NCBI GenBank assembly: GCA_903820505.1
Contig: CAIJHQ010000062.1
Span: 118,862 to 182,861, forward strand
Source: Candidatus Omnitrophota bacterium
GTDB lineage: Bacteria > Omnitrophota > Omnitrophia > Omnitrophales > Aquincolibacteriaceae
Direction of reading: 5' to 3'
Length of the DNA: 64,000 nt
The position numbers and the translations under genes are program-made. Each line of letters begins with the position of its first letter. Position 1 is the stretch's first letter. The notes under the pieces are model-generated. The model ran no database searches, was not told the origin of the DNA, and saw only the letters and a program-made list of their open reading frames with translations. Positions 44,648-52,612 of the stretch are shown piece after piece.

Positions 44648-44676
44648 AAAGTATCCTATATTTTATAAATTGTCAA
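44648..44676 (-). promoter_or_regulatory. Strong sigma-70-type promoter for the HTH gene
   Basis: On the minus strand a perfect TTGACA (44676-44671) and TACTTT (44653-44648) are separated by 17 bases of A+T-rich sequence. Predicted start is about 55 bases before the ATG. Confidence 0.65.
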
Positions 44677-44766
44677 TAGTTGCTAGTTTTTATTCTTTCC
44701 CGCATATTTTGTAACCTATTACTGCAGAAGCGGTTACAAAAAAAGTGGCCGCGAAAAAAAATAATA

Positions 44767-44795
44767 TTGATTGTTATTTTTATTCGTTGTAGTAT
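44767..44795 (+). promoter_or_regulatory. Sigma-70-type promoter for the exported protein at 44870
   Basis: TTGATT (44767-44772) and TAGTAT (44790-44795) with a 17-base spacer. Predicted leader is about 68 bases. Confidence 0.5.
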
Positions 44796-44869
44796 CTCCC
44801 CTCAGTCGGTTTTGATAGGCATCATTCAATCAATCATGTATTTCTGAAATTCTCACAAAAGGGGGTCTC

Positions 44870-45403
44870 GTGAAAATAGCAAAGGTATTGCTCGCTCTCG
44901 TGATCGGCATCGGATTGCTGGTTCCGCAAGGATTGGCAAAAGATGTTTGGGAAATGGCGCAGTCGGAGGCCTATGGTGAAAAATCCGGCGGGATGTTGGG
45001 CCGCGGTTTTCTGAACGCCGGCACAAGCCCCGTTGATATTTTCGTTCAAACCGTCAATAAAACCAAATCGGGTCCCCCGCTCATCGGGACGCTCACCGGT
45101 ATGGCTGGCGGACTCGGTTGCACAGCCCTGCGTGCGGGATCGGGTATCGTAGACGTCGCCCTGTTCTGGGTACCCGGATTCAACGGTTTCCCCGTGTCGC
45201 GTTCTTATGACAACTGCCTCGAAGAAACTCCCGAGGCCGTTCCGGCTCCGACTCAATTTGTTGCCCAGGAACCGATGTCGGCTCCGATCGTCACAACGGT
45301 TACCGCACCAGCCCCGGTGGCCCCAGTGGTGGATCAGGAACCCGTCGCGCGCCCCAAGCGCGTGGTCAGAAAACATAGCGCCTACGATTACGTGAAGAAA
45401 TAA
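44870..45403 (+). CDS. Exported protein, TIGR04073-like with C-terminal extension (copy 2 of 3)
   Basis: A 177-residue exported protein starting at GTG with an AAAAGGGGG ribosome site. Signal peptide of about 23 residues (KIAKVLLALVIGIGLLVPQGLA). The core keeps the family pattern: GGMLGRGFLNAGTSPVDIFVQTV, then GGLGCTALRAGSGIVDVALFWVPG. After residue 125 comes an added tail of about 55 residues rich in Pro, Ala and Val, ending in basic residues (RPKRVVRKHS). A tail of this kind could span or bind the cell wall. Function unknown. A bidirectional terminator follows. Confidence 0.75.
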   Translation: MKIAKVLLALVIGIGLLVPQGLAKDVWEMAQSEAYGEKSGGMLGRGFLNAGTSPVDIFVQTVNKTKSGPPLIGTLTGMAGGLGCTALRAGSGIVDVALFWVPGFNGFPVSRSYDNCLEETPEAVPAPTQFVAQEPMSAPIVTTVTAPAPVAPVVDQEPVARPKRVVRKHSAYDYVKK

Positions 45404-45430
45404 TTTCCGGACCCGAAAGGGTCCCGAAGC

Positions 45431-45469
45431 AAAAAAGCGCGAGACCGTTAATCGGTTTCGCGCTTTTTT
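45431..45469. terminator. Bidirectional intrinsic terminator
   Basis: GCGCGAGACCG and CGGTTTCGCGC form an 11-bp stem with one G-T pair around TTAAT, flanked by six A and six T residues. It serves the plus-strand exported protein gene and the minus-strand pyrE. Confidence 0.85.
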
Positions 45470-45492
45470 ATTTCCCCGCAGATCTTAAACAG

Positions 45493-46038
45493 CTATAGCC
45501 CTAGATCCTTGAGATTGAATATCGGAGTGTAGTGGTAGGAGGCAAGGGTTTCCATCGCGCCCTCAGCGCGGTCCACAAGACACAGGGTCTTAACAACCCT
45601 GGCCCCAAGTTGTTCGACCTCCCGGATCGCTTTCAGGACCGAACCGCCGGTCGTGATCACATCCTCGACCATGATCACCTTATCCCCAGGCTCCAGTGAG
45701 GGCCCCTCGATCATCCTCTGCATCCCGTGATCCTTCGTTTCCTTGCGAACGATGAACGCCTTGAGGGGATTCCCGCTTTGCGAACTCAGCACAGATACGG
45801 CCGCGGCAATAGGATCCGCCCCGAGCGTCGGTCCGCCGATCGCGTTGGCGCCGGTCCCCTGGATCATATGGAGGATCACCTTGGCGGTAAGAAAGAGCCC
45901 CTGCGCGCTGAGCGTTACTTGCTTTCCATCAATGTAATAATTCGATATTTTCCCGGAAGCAAGCGTGCGCTCCCCGCGGATCACAGCCTTTTCCTTGATC
46001 AATTGCAGCAGGTCTTCCCTAAGTTTCTGTTCATCCAT
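45493..46038 (-). CDS. pyrE: Orotate phosphoribosyltransferase
   Basis: A 181-residue enzyme joining orotate to PRPP to make OMP in pyrimidine synthesis. Signature segments: LASGKISNYYIDGKQVTL, the FIVRKETKDHGMQRMIEGPS loop and the PRPP-binding motif VIMVEDVITTGGSVLKAI. The ATG at 46038 fits family length and has a GGGAG site; the frame is open upstream to 46098. It ends before a bidirectional terminator. Confidence 0.95.
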   Translation of the reverse strand: MDEQKLREDLLQLIKEKAVIRGERTLASGKISNYYIDGKQVTLSAQGLFLTAKVILHMIQGTGANAIGGPTLGADPIAAAVSVLSSQSGNPLKAFIVRKETKDHGMQRMIEGPSLEPGDKVIMVEDVITTGGSVLKAIREVEQLGARVVKTLCLVDRAEGAMETLASYHYTPIFNLKDLGL

Positions 46039-46102
46039 GGTTTTATAACTCCCTTTTTCGCCATTGGAAGCCGAAGGCACTCCGGAGAACGCCTCCACAC
46101 GT

Positions 46103-46846
46103 TCACATTCTACCTCTGCTCGAGGCGCAACTCAAAACTTTTTCGCGGATACGCCGCGAAAACCCCTTGATCATTTGCGCCTCCGGTCCAAGCAAGCCGC
46201 TCCTTTTTAAAAGCCCCCGCATCGTTCCGAGGATCCTCGACAAAAGATCGTTCCCGCCCCGACGGTAACCAAGGGCTTTGAGGGCCGTTTCAAAATGCTT
46301 CAGAGCGGCCTGCGTCTCTTTTTTGTTCAGAAACCGTTCGTGTTCCTCCCGGTGGCGCGTTCCCGGAGACAATGACAAAGAAAACAACGTGACCATGACC
46401 GCTTGCGCCAGATTAAAAGAGGGATACAGCGGGCTGGCGGGGATCGTAACCAGCTGGTCGCACAGCTCGATGTCTTTGTTCGCGAGCCCTTTCGATTCGC
46501 AGCCAAAAACGATCGCGACCTTGAGTCGCCCGGAACTTTCACGGACCTTGAGGATGGCTTTTTGAAATGGAAGAAAAGACCCGCGGCCTGCTCCGTTGCG
46601 GCGCGTTGTCCCGATCACCAGCTTCCGGTCCTCAACGGCTTTTTCGAGGGACTGGAAGACTCGCCCTCTCTTCAGGACGTCCGCGGCGGACATGGCCATC
46701 TTCCTGCCCTTGACGCGCCAGTTCCGGGGAGGCCGGACTAAACGAAGTTCCGAGAAACCCGTGTTCTTGAGGGCACGGGCCACGGCACCGATATTATCCG
46801 CGTTCTCGGGCGCTACCAAGATCACCGCAATATTCGTGCTCTTCAT
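46103..46846 (-). CDS. RNA 2'-O-methyltransferase, SpoU/TrmJ-like
   Basis: A 247-residue SPOUT-class methyltransferase, most like TrmJ (methylation of nucleotide 32 in tRNA). Knot-forming motifs: ILVAPENADNIGAVARALKNTGF (motif 1), IVFGCESKGLANKDIELCDQLVTIPAS (motif 2) and YPSFNLAQAVMV (motif 3). The C-terminal 80 residues form a helical extension typical of TrmJ. RNA target is inferred from family. It precedes pyrE on the same strand. Confidence 0.88.
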   Translation of the reverse strand: MKSTNIAVILVAPENADNIGAVARALKNTGFSELRLVRPPRNWRVKGRKMAMSAADVLKRGRVFQSLEKAVEDRKLVIGTTRRNGAGRGSFLPFQKAILKVRESSGRLKVAIVFGCESKGLANKDIELCDQLVTIPASPLYPSFNLAQAVMVTLFSLSLSPGTRHREEHERFLNKKETQAALKHFETALKALGYRRGGNDLLSRILGTMRGLLKRSGLLGPEAQMIKGFSRRIREKVLSCASSRGRM

Positions 46847-46896
46847 CGAATGAAAACCCGCGGGAAGAAGCCTACGGAACCGTTCGCGTCCGCTTT

Positions 46897-47268
46897 CTAA
46901 TTCTTCTGCCAGTAATATTCGGTCATATCGAATCGCTGCGTCATTGGGGTCGCATCGTTGACGGCGTTCACATAGAAAGGAAGGACAGCGGCATCATTGA
47001 TCCCCGAACCGAGCCGCAGGAGCGTATTTCCGAAGGCGCTGAAGAAATAGGTGGCCGGCCAGGCTTTGGGATGGTCCTTTTTCTGGGAGTGGAAGGCGTT
47101 GATCATCTCCCCGGGACAGGTCAGGATATTGACGACCCCGCGGCCCTGGACATCCAGAATACGTTTAAAAGCGTTCGTTTTTTGAACGGCGTCGGCGGCA
47201 TGGAGGACGCCGGTCCCCAGAATAAAAGTAACCAGAAAAACCAGAACGAGAAAGGCTGTTTTTTTCAT
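46897..47268 (-). CDS. Small exported protein, TIGR04073-like (copy 3 of 3)
   Basis: A 123-residue exported protein with a signal peptide (MKKTAFLVLVFLVTFILGTG, cleavage near AD at about 25). The core repeats the pattern of its two relatives: FKRILDVQGRGVVNILTCPGEMINAF, then SAFGNTLLRLGSGINDAAVLPFYV. Ribosome site GGGGTGAG. It is single on its strand between trmJ-like and RsmB-like genes. Function unknown. Confidence 0.72.
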   Translation of the reverse strand: MKKTAFLVLVFLVTFILGTGVLHAADAVQKTNAFKRILDVQGRGVVNILTCPGEMINAFHSQKKDHPKAWPATYFFSAFGNTLLRLGSGINDAAVLPFYVNAVNDATPMTQRFDMTEYYWQKN

Positions 47269-47375
47269 GACTCACCCCGTTAAGAACGGAAAACGTCTTT
47301 GGGCCCGCTTTCCATTGTTGTTTATGCCCAGCGGAACGTTTTTGTCCGCGGGCGGCAAATAACTGCGGTAAAGCG

Positions 47376-48689
47376 CTAGCGGTCATCCCGTTTTTCAAGG
47401 ACCGCGAGAAAAAAACCGTCGGTAGCACTTTCCGGCGGCCATAATTTAAAGAACGTCTCGCCCTTTTCCCCGCAGGGAACGAGCTTCAGTTCCGGATGGA
47501 GGACAAGGAACTTTTCAATGACCTGCTCGTTCTCCGCGGCCTCCACCGAACAGGTCGCGTAATATAGTTTGCCGTTTTTCGCGAGGTAAGGCAAAGCTTT
47601 TTCAAGGATCGCGAGCTGCTCCCGCTGCAATTGTTCGAACCAGGCCTCCGTCAATTTCCATTTGGCATCCGGATTCCGCCCTAAAGTGCCCGTCCCCGAA
47701 CACGGCACGTCGACAAGAATCTTATCGAACCCGGTCTTCGCGATCTTTAATTCTCCGATCCGTTCGAGTTCCGCCGGAAAGATATTGAAAACCCCGGCGC
47801 GTTTGGCCCTTTTTTTCAGTTCGTCCAGTTTGTAGGACCGGAGGTCCGTTGCCACGATGCGGCCCTTATTCTCCATGATGGCCGCGAGCGCGAGACTTTT
47901 CCCGCCGCCGCCCGCGCAAACGTCCCAAAGGTTCTCCCCGGGCTTGGGATCCATTTTCTGACAAATGAGCTGGCTTCCCTCGTCCTGCACCTCGAACCAG
48001 CCGTCGCGAAAGGCCGGCGTGTCAAATACGTTACGCCGCTCCCGAAGGACAAGGCCGGTATAGGCGCCCACCGTCTGGTTGACCTCCGCCCCAAGACGAC
48101 GGAACAGATCCACCAATCTTTTTCGACTGATCTTCAAAGTGTTCGCGCGAAGCACCAGAAGCGGCCGCTGTTGAAAGAACCCGAGCAGCTGCTCGGTCTC
48201 GTGGACGCCGAATATTTGGATCCACCGCTGAACGAGCCATAGGGGGAACGAATACAGCAGCGCCATCATTTCCTCTTTGGACTTTGGCCCGCCTCCTTCC
48301 GGAACCAAGTGTTCCTTGAGGGCGGCGTAGATCTTCCCATCCTGATGGAATGCGCCGCAGAAGTCCTCTCTTGTGACGAGATCCTCTTTCGTAGCGGCAA
48401 AAAGACACATATTTTCCGTTTTCTTGGTTTCGCTTATAAGCGGCCGTGATTTAGCGCTCTCAACCCAAGCCTCCAGAAAACTTTTATGGCGAAAAGCGCT
48501 GTAAATAGTTTCGGAGAGGAATTTACGGTCGCGAGAGCCGACCTTCCTGCGATTCAGAAAAAAATAACGGGAAAGACAGCGGTCCGCCGGAACGGGATCC
48601 TTCACGGTCCCCTGCCAAATCTCAGCCGCCATCCGGAGCTGCGAAGAAAGAAGTCTCTGACGATTTTCTGTGCCCATGTATGTTCCCAT
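47376..48689 (-). CDS. RsmB/NOP family rRNA (cytosine-C5) methyltransferase
   Basis: A 437-residue S-adenosylmethionine-dependent RNA methyltransferase. The N-terminal about 130 residues resemble the NusB-like domain of RsmB. The catalytic domain has WDVCAGGGGKSLALAAI (SAM site, near residue 257), the DVPCSGTGTLGRNPD motif with one catalytic cysteine (near 325) and YATCSVEAAEN with the other (near 378). The target is probably 16S rRNA C967, by analogy with RsmB. No strong ribosome site; a second ATG 12 bases downstream is possible. Confidence 0.88.
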   Translation of the reverse strand: MGTYMGTENRQRLLSSQLRMAAEIWQGTVKDPVPADRCLSRYFFLNRRKVGSRDRKFLSETIYSAFRHKSFLEAWVESAKSRPLISETKKTENMCLFAATKEDLVTREDFCGAFHQDGKIYAALKEHLVPEGGGPKSKEEMMALLYSFPLWLVQRWIQIFGVHETEQLLGFFQQRPLLVLRANTLKISRKRLVDLFRRLGAEVNQTVGAYTGLVLRERRNVFDTPAFRDGWFEVQDEGSQLICQKMDPKPGENLWDVCAGGGGKSLALAAIMENKGRIVATDLRSYKLDELKKRAKRAGVFNIFPAELERIGELKIAKTGFDKILVDVPCSGTGTLGRNPDAKWKLTEAWFEQLQREQLAILEKALPYLAKNGKLYYATCSVEAAENEQVIEKFLVLHPELKLVPCGEKGETFFKLWPPESATDGFFLAVLEKRDDR

Positions 48690-48696
48690 GATAACA

Positions 48697-48727
48697 AAAA
48701 GGCCTGATCTTAACGATCAGGCCTTTT
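48697..48727. terminator. Intrinsic terminator upstream of the RsmB-like gene
   Basis: A perfect 9-bp stem GGCCTGATC/GATCAGGCC with a TTAAC loop, flanked by AAAA and TTTT, so it can stop transcription in both directions. On the minus strand it ends the exported protein gene at 48851. Confidence 0.8.
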
Positions 48728-48769
48728 CAAATCAGTTCCTCAGAATGCCGGAGGATGAAAAATCAGGAC

Positions 48770-48857
48770 TGCCCAAACTTTCCTTTTTTCTTCTTCCAAA
48801 GTTGTTTGGACTGTCCTAATCTCCTCATTCTTACTCGAATCAATGAAAAATCAGGAC
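48770..48857. repeat. Single diverged 88-bp repeat unit
   Basis: About 85% identical to the units at 35103-35278 and bounded by the same ATCAGGACTGC sequence on both sides, so one unit here has the same 88-base spacing as the tandem copies. The imperfect inverted arms (TGCCCAAAC and GTTTGGACTGTCCT) are kept. It reaches into the 3' end of the exported protein gene, whose last codons and stop come from it. Confidence 0.85.
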
Positions 48858-49288
48858 TGCTCACCGGCCTTCAAAAGCCGCTGACGGATGTCCGACTCCC
48901 TGGAAAACCGGTTCTGACGGGACATGTCCAGGGTCCGTTGCGCCGAGGAAAGTTGCTGCTGGATGTACGGGTCATTCTTATTGCTGCGGGCCGTCTTGAA
49001 AGCGTCCGCGGCGCTCCACGCGTGGTTCGCGATTAGGGGCCCGAGACCCGCCCAGAAAATACCTCCGGTGGTCAATGTCGCCAAAAGGATCGTGGTCGTT
49101 ATGGCCGCAACTTCGATACCGGCCATGATCTTCGTCTTTGTAGCGCCGATCTCGCCGTTCATCGCCTGACCCGTCGTGGGAAGCAGCAGGGACGCTCCGA
49201 ATTCCTTACCGCCCGCCGCAAAGACCGCCGGCGTCATGAAAGCAAATATCAGCAAAAAAGCCGTCAAACAGGAAAGGGTCTTTTTCAT
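48851..49288 (-). CDS. Exported protein of unknown function
   Basis: A 145-residue protein with a signal peptide (MKKTLSCLTAFLLIFAFMTP, cleavage after FAA near 25). Two hydrophobic stretches follow (about 55-75 and 76-90), and the C-terminal 50 residues are charged and helical (SSAQRTLDMSRQNRFSRESDIRQRLL). Ribosome site AAGGAG; promoter at 49348-49376. The final codons Glu-Gln-Ser and stop lie within the 88-bp repeat, so its 3' end may have been altered by the repeat. I do not recognise a family. Confidence 0.65.
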   Translation of the reverse strand: MKKTLSCLTAFLLIFAFMTPAVFAAGGKEFGASLLLPTTGQAMNGEIGATKTKIMAGIEVAAITTTILLATLTTGGIFWAGLGPLIANHAWSAADAFKTARSNKNDPYIQQQLSSAQRTLDMSRQNRFSRESDIRQRLLKAGEQS

Positions 49289-49347
49289 GGTTTCATCTCC
49301 TTCTATTGGTGTTACCTGATAGCTACAGTAACGGTGTTTCAGGTGGA

Positions 49348-49376
49348 ATCTTAACTCCGCCGGAGCCCTGAATCAA
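49348..49376 (-). promoter_or_regulatory. Putative sigma-70-type promoter for the exported protein gene
   Basis: On the minus strand TTGATT (49376-49371) and TAAGAT (49353-49348) are 17 bases apart, about 60 bases before the ATG. Confidence 0.45.
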
Positions 49377-49445
49377 TCCAAAAACAACTTCTTTTTCCGA
49401 TGATCTTTCCGCCTTTCGGGAGAGAGCCGGAACGGTTTTTCCCGC

Positions 49446-50972
49446 TCATTTCTTTCCGGAAAACTCCTCCGGATCCCAGCTCGAAAGGAATTCCGTAAAA
49501 AGCCGGACGCCGAACCCCGTCGCCCCTTTTTGACAATCGAAACGGTTCTGCGTGCAATTGGCCACGCCCGCGATGTCCAGATGGACCCACGGAGTTTTCG
49601 CGGGCACGAATTCCTTCAGGAACATCGCCGCCGTGATCGTCCCGGCATATCCATCGCCCACATTCTGGAGATCGGATTGACTCCCCTTGATGCAATCTCC
49701 GTATTCGTCCCAAAGCGGAAGCTGCCAGCACCGTTCGCCGACCTTCTCTCCCGCCTTCTGGACGGCCGCGATAAGTTTCGCATCGGTCCCCAGGATGCCG
49801 CACGTTTTGTCCCCGAAAGTGTGGTGGCACATCCCCGTCAGCGTTGCGACGTCGATGATCGCTGCCGGCTTGAACTGTGCGCAATAAGCAAGCGCATCGG
49901 CAAGGATCAACCGGCCTTCGGCGTCCGTGTTCATCACGGCCACCGTTTTTCCGTTGTACATTTTGATGATGTCTCCCGGCCGCTGGGGATCGTTCGCCAC
50001 GTTGTTCTCCGCAGCCGGCGCGAGCCCCACGACATGGACAGGAAGCTTCAGGTCCGCCAAGAGGCCCATCGTCGCGATCACCGCGATGGCCCCCGACTTA
50101 TCGTATTTCATTTCCTCCATGTTCTTGGACGGCTTTATGGAAATTCCCCCCGTATCGAACGTAACGCCTTTCCCGACCAGACAGACGGTGCCTTTTCCTT
50201 TGTGCTCCTGCCCGTATTCCAGAACGATCAGCGCCGGCGGCGTCGGACTGCCCCGGTTCACGGCCAGGATCCCGTTCATACCCATCTTCTTGAGTTCCGC
50301 CAGACCGAAGATCCGGCATTTAAGTTTTTTCTCCGCGGCGATCTTTTTCGCTTCCTGGGCAAGGCGCGGCGGATTCATCACGTTCCCGGGTTCATTGTTC
50401 AGGTCGCGTGCCAAAGTGACCGCCCGGGCGATCTTCTCGGAGCGTGCCAGCGCGGAACGCAATTCCTGAAGCCCTTCCTTTTCCTCCGAAACCAATTCCA
50501 CGGATGCCGGCGCTCCTGGCGGATCGTCTTTTGTCCGGGTCTTGTATTGCGTGAACCGGTACGCCGCCAAAACCGATATTTCTGAAAAAACCCCGACGGC
50601 CGTTTCCTGGTTAATTTCTTTCGTCAAAAATGACTCGAAAAGGATCCGGACTTTCGAGGCCTTGCGGGCGTTGGCCGCGCTGATCACGCTCCCCACCGCT
50701 TTCCTCAGGGACGCAACCGTAAAGGTGTTCTTTTCCCCGAGACCGAGAAGCGCCATTTCGGGCGCCTGGCGGTACCCCATTTGGTAGGAGCTGAACACTT
50801 CGCCCGTCTTTCCTTCAAAGCGCTTTTTGACGATCGCGGCCTCCGCGGCCTTGAAGAAACCGGGATCGATCTTCCGGAATAATGTTAGGTCTTTCATACC
50901 TTTAAAACACCCGACCACAAAAAGATCCGCCTTCGGGGCGGAACGTGTAAAAGGCGCCAAAGAGATCTTCAT
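49446..50972 (-). CDS. pepA: Leucyl aminopeptidase (PepA, M17)
   Basis: A 508-residue di-metal aminopeptidase that removes N-terminal residues from peptides; some members also bind DNA in Xer recombination. The C-terminal catalytic domain has VGKGVTFDTGGISIKP (metal-binding Lys and Asp, near residue 268), MKYDKSGA, and the signature NTDAEGRLILADAL near residue 348, followed by ATLTGMCHHTFG. The N-terminal about 170 residues form the less conserved macro-like domain. Length is standard. Confidence 0.95.
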   Translation of the reverse strand: MKISLAPFTRSAPKADLFVVGCFKGMKDLTLFRKIDPGFFKAAEAAIVKKRFEGKTGEVFSSYQMGYRQAPEMALLGLGEKNTFTVASLRKAVGSVISAANARKASKVRILFESFLTKEINQETAVGVFSEISVLAAYRFTQYKTRTKDDPPGAPASVELVSEEKEGLQELRSALARSEKIARAVTLARDLNNEPGNVMNPPRLAQEAKKIAAEKKLKCRIFGLAELKKMGMNGILAVNRGSPTPPALIVLEYGQEHKGKGTVCLVGKGVTFDTGGISIKPSKNMEEMKYDKSGAIAVIATMGLLADLKLPVHVVGLAPAAENNVANDPQRPGDIIKMYNGKTVAVMNTDAEGRLILADALAYCAQFKPAAIIDVATLTGMCHHTFGDKTCGILGTDAKLIAAVQKAGEKVGERCWQLPLWDEYGDCIKGSQSDLQNVGDGYAGTITAAMFLKEFVPAKTPWVHLDIAGVANCTQNRFDCQKGATGFGVRLFTEFLSSWDPEEFSGKK

Positions 50973-50997
50973 GCTTTTCCTCCTGAACGATTCAATG

Positions 50998-51351
50998 TCA
51001 CTTAAAGAAAAATAGTTTGACCGCTACCGCGACTAAAAAGACCGCAAAAACACGCTTGAGCAAGAAAATATCCAGCCTGAGCGACCATTGGGTCCCGAGC
51101 CACACGCCGAGAACGCTGAAGATGCCTAACAGAACGGCGGTCTTCACATCGACCATGCCGGCCTTGCCGTGAAAAATGGCGCCAAAGAGCCCGGTAAACA
51201 CAATGACAAACAGCGAGGTCCCGATCGCCTTGTGCGGGTCGAACCCTTTCAGCATCATGAGAAGCGGCACAAAGATGAGTCCGCCGCCCACGCCCAAAAG
51301 CCCGCTCGTGATCCCGCCCAGCAACCCGATGACCGCCGCGATCCAATCCAT
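50998..51351 (-). CDS. TSUP (TauE/SafE) family membrane protein, half-length
   Basis: A 117-residue protein with four hydrophobic helices and one copy of the TSUP repeat: GLLGGITSGLLGVGGGLIFVPLLMML at the start. Full TSUP exporters carry two such repeats in about 250 residues, so this form would have to pair with itself or a partner. Such half-size members are common in bacteria and it is not obviously truncated. Substrates of the family include sulfite, sulfoacetate and other anions. It overlaps nothing and precedes pepA by 25 bases. Confidence 0.85.
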   Translation of the reverse strand: MDWIAAVIGLLGGITSGLLGVGGGLIFVPLLMMLKGFDPHKAIGTSLFVIVFTGLFGAIFHGKAGMVDVKTAVLLGIFSVLGVWLGTQWSLRLDIFLLKRVFAVFLVAVAVKLFFFK

Positions 51352-51364
51352 CCGCTCTCCCGCG

Positions 51365-51799
51365 CTAGTGTCCCGCGCCGTCCAGGGCCCGGTTCACGAG
51401 TTTGTCCACATACTTGATCTTTTCATGTTCGCGCGGCACATGGAAATAAGTGATCCGTTTGAAATGTTTTTCTTTCTCTTTCACCTGCGCGAAAAGCGGC
51501 TTCAGATGCTCGGCCTTGAGCTTGTAGACCCCGGAAAGCTGGCGCGCCACGAGTTCACTATCCAAAAAATAATCCGCTTCCGCGACGCCCAGTTCCGCGG
51601 CGAGCGTCAGGCCGCGGATCACCGCCGTGTATTCCGCGACATTATTGGTCGTCTCGCCGATCACTTCCCCGTGGTCGCCGAGCCTGCGTCCGTCTTCACC
51701 GCAGACCAGAACGCCGATCGCCGCCGGCCCGGGATTTCCGCGCGCGCCGCCGTCGGAATAGATCTTCGCTTTGATGTCTTTTCCCGGAGATCGTTTCAT
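51365..51799 (-). CDS. Ribonuclease HI-like protein
   Basis: A 144-residue RNase H-fold protein predicted to cut RNA in RNA-DNA hybrids. Acidic active-site positions are visible: YSDGGARGNPGPAAIG (first Asp), NNVAEYTAVIRGL (Glu), FLDSELVARQLSG (second Asp) and the C-terminal IKYVDKLVNRAL (third Asp; canonical N-x-x-A-D). It is of the short class lacking the basic protrusion. The ATG at 51799 follows GGACTT; 51817 is an alternative. It lies 13 bases before the TSUP gene. Confidence 0.88.
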   Translation of the reverse strand: MKRSPGKDIKAKIYSDGGARGNPGPAAIGVLVCGEDGRRLGDHGEVIGETTNNVAEYTAVIRGLTLAAELGVAEADYFLDSELVARQLSGVYKLKAEHLKPLFAQVKEKEKHFKRITYFHVPREHEKIKYVDKLVNRALDGAGH

Positions 51800-51841
51800 A
51801 AGTCCGCGATGCGACATGCGGTCAACGCGAAACGCAATATT

Positions 51842-52543
51842 TTACGCATCTGTTTTCTCGCCGCGCTTTGCGCTTTCCGCGTTGCTTTGTCCTTTATGGA
51901 ACGCCTCGAGGGATTCGACTTCCTTTTGAAGATTACGGATGCGGTTCTTGAGCTCTTTGACGGGGTCCGGAAGGTCACCGTGCTCGAGGTCGATCTCGTC
52001 CAGATGCTTCCCGTCGATACGCACGATCTCGCCAGGCACGCCGACCACGGTGCAGTCATCGGGCACGGAATGGATCACCACGGAACCGCCGCCGATCTTG
52101 ACGTGGTTCCCGATCCGGATGTTCCCGAGCACTTTCGCGCCCACGCCGACCACCACATTGTTCCCGAGTGTCGGGTGACGTTTCCCGCGCTCTTTGCCGG
52201 TCCCGCCGAGCGTCACGCCCTGATAGATCGTGACGTTCTCGCCGACCTCGGTCGTTTCTCCGATCACCACTCCCATCCCGTGATCGATGAAAAAACCCGG
52301 CCCGATCTTCGCTCCCGGATGGATCTCCACCCCGGTCAGGAACCGCGCGAGCTGGGAAATAAATCGCGGAATGAAAGGGATCCGCAGAATGTGCAGAACG
52401 TGCGCGAACCGGTAAAAAAGCATGGCATGGAATCCCGGATACAACAGAAGTACTTCGAGAACTCCGAGCGGCGTCCGGGCAGCGGGATCCCGCTCAAAAC
52501 AGGCTTTGAAATCACGGTAAACACGGTAGAAAGGCGTCGTCAT
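51842..52543 (-). CDS. cysE: Serine O-acetyltransferase
   Basis: A 233-residue hexapeptide-repeat acetyltransferase making O-acetylserine for cysteine synthesis. An N-terminal helical domain is followed by the left-handed beta helix with [41 protein letters not shown] spanning residues about 90-130, including the catalytic His pair. The tail after residue 200 is charged ([13 protein letters not shown]) and differs from the short inhibitory tail ending in Ile in E. coli. No cysK is in the window. Confidence 0.94.
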   Translation of the reverse strand: MTTPFYRVYRDFKACFERDPAARTPLGVLEVLLLYPGFHAMLFYRFAHVLHILRIPFIPRFISQLARFLTGVEIHPGAKIGPGFFIDHGMGVVIGETTEVGENVTIYQGVTLGGTGKERGKRHPTLGNNVVVGVGAKVLGNIRIGNHVKIGGGSVVIHSVPDDCTVVGVPGEIVRIDGKHLDEIDLEHGDLPDPVKELKNRIRNLQKEVESLEAFHKGQSNAESAKRGEKTDA

Positions 52544-52612
52544 GGAGTGAATTATACTCGGTTAACCGGGAATGGGCAACGCCTTAGGCCCTTTCCTGGG
52601 ATCAGACGGAAA

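Larger units (their letters stand above)
44587..44869. other. A+T-rich divergent regulatory region
   Basis: The region between the HTH gene and the exported protein gene is strikingly A+T-rich. It carries a promoter for each gene, a short inverted repeat TATAG-AG-CTATA near 44621-44634 close to the HTH gene's predicted transcription start, and several A or T tracts. It may hold the operator of the HTH protein. No coding frame was seen. Confidence 0.45.
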
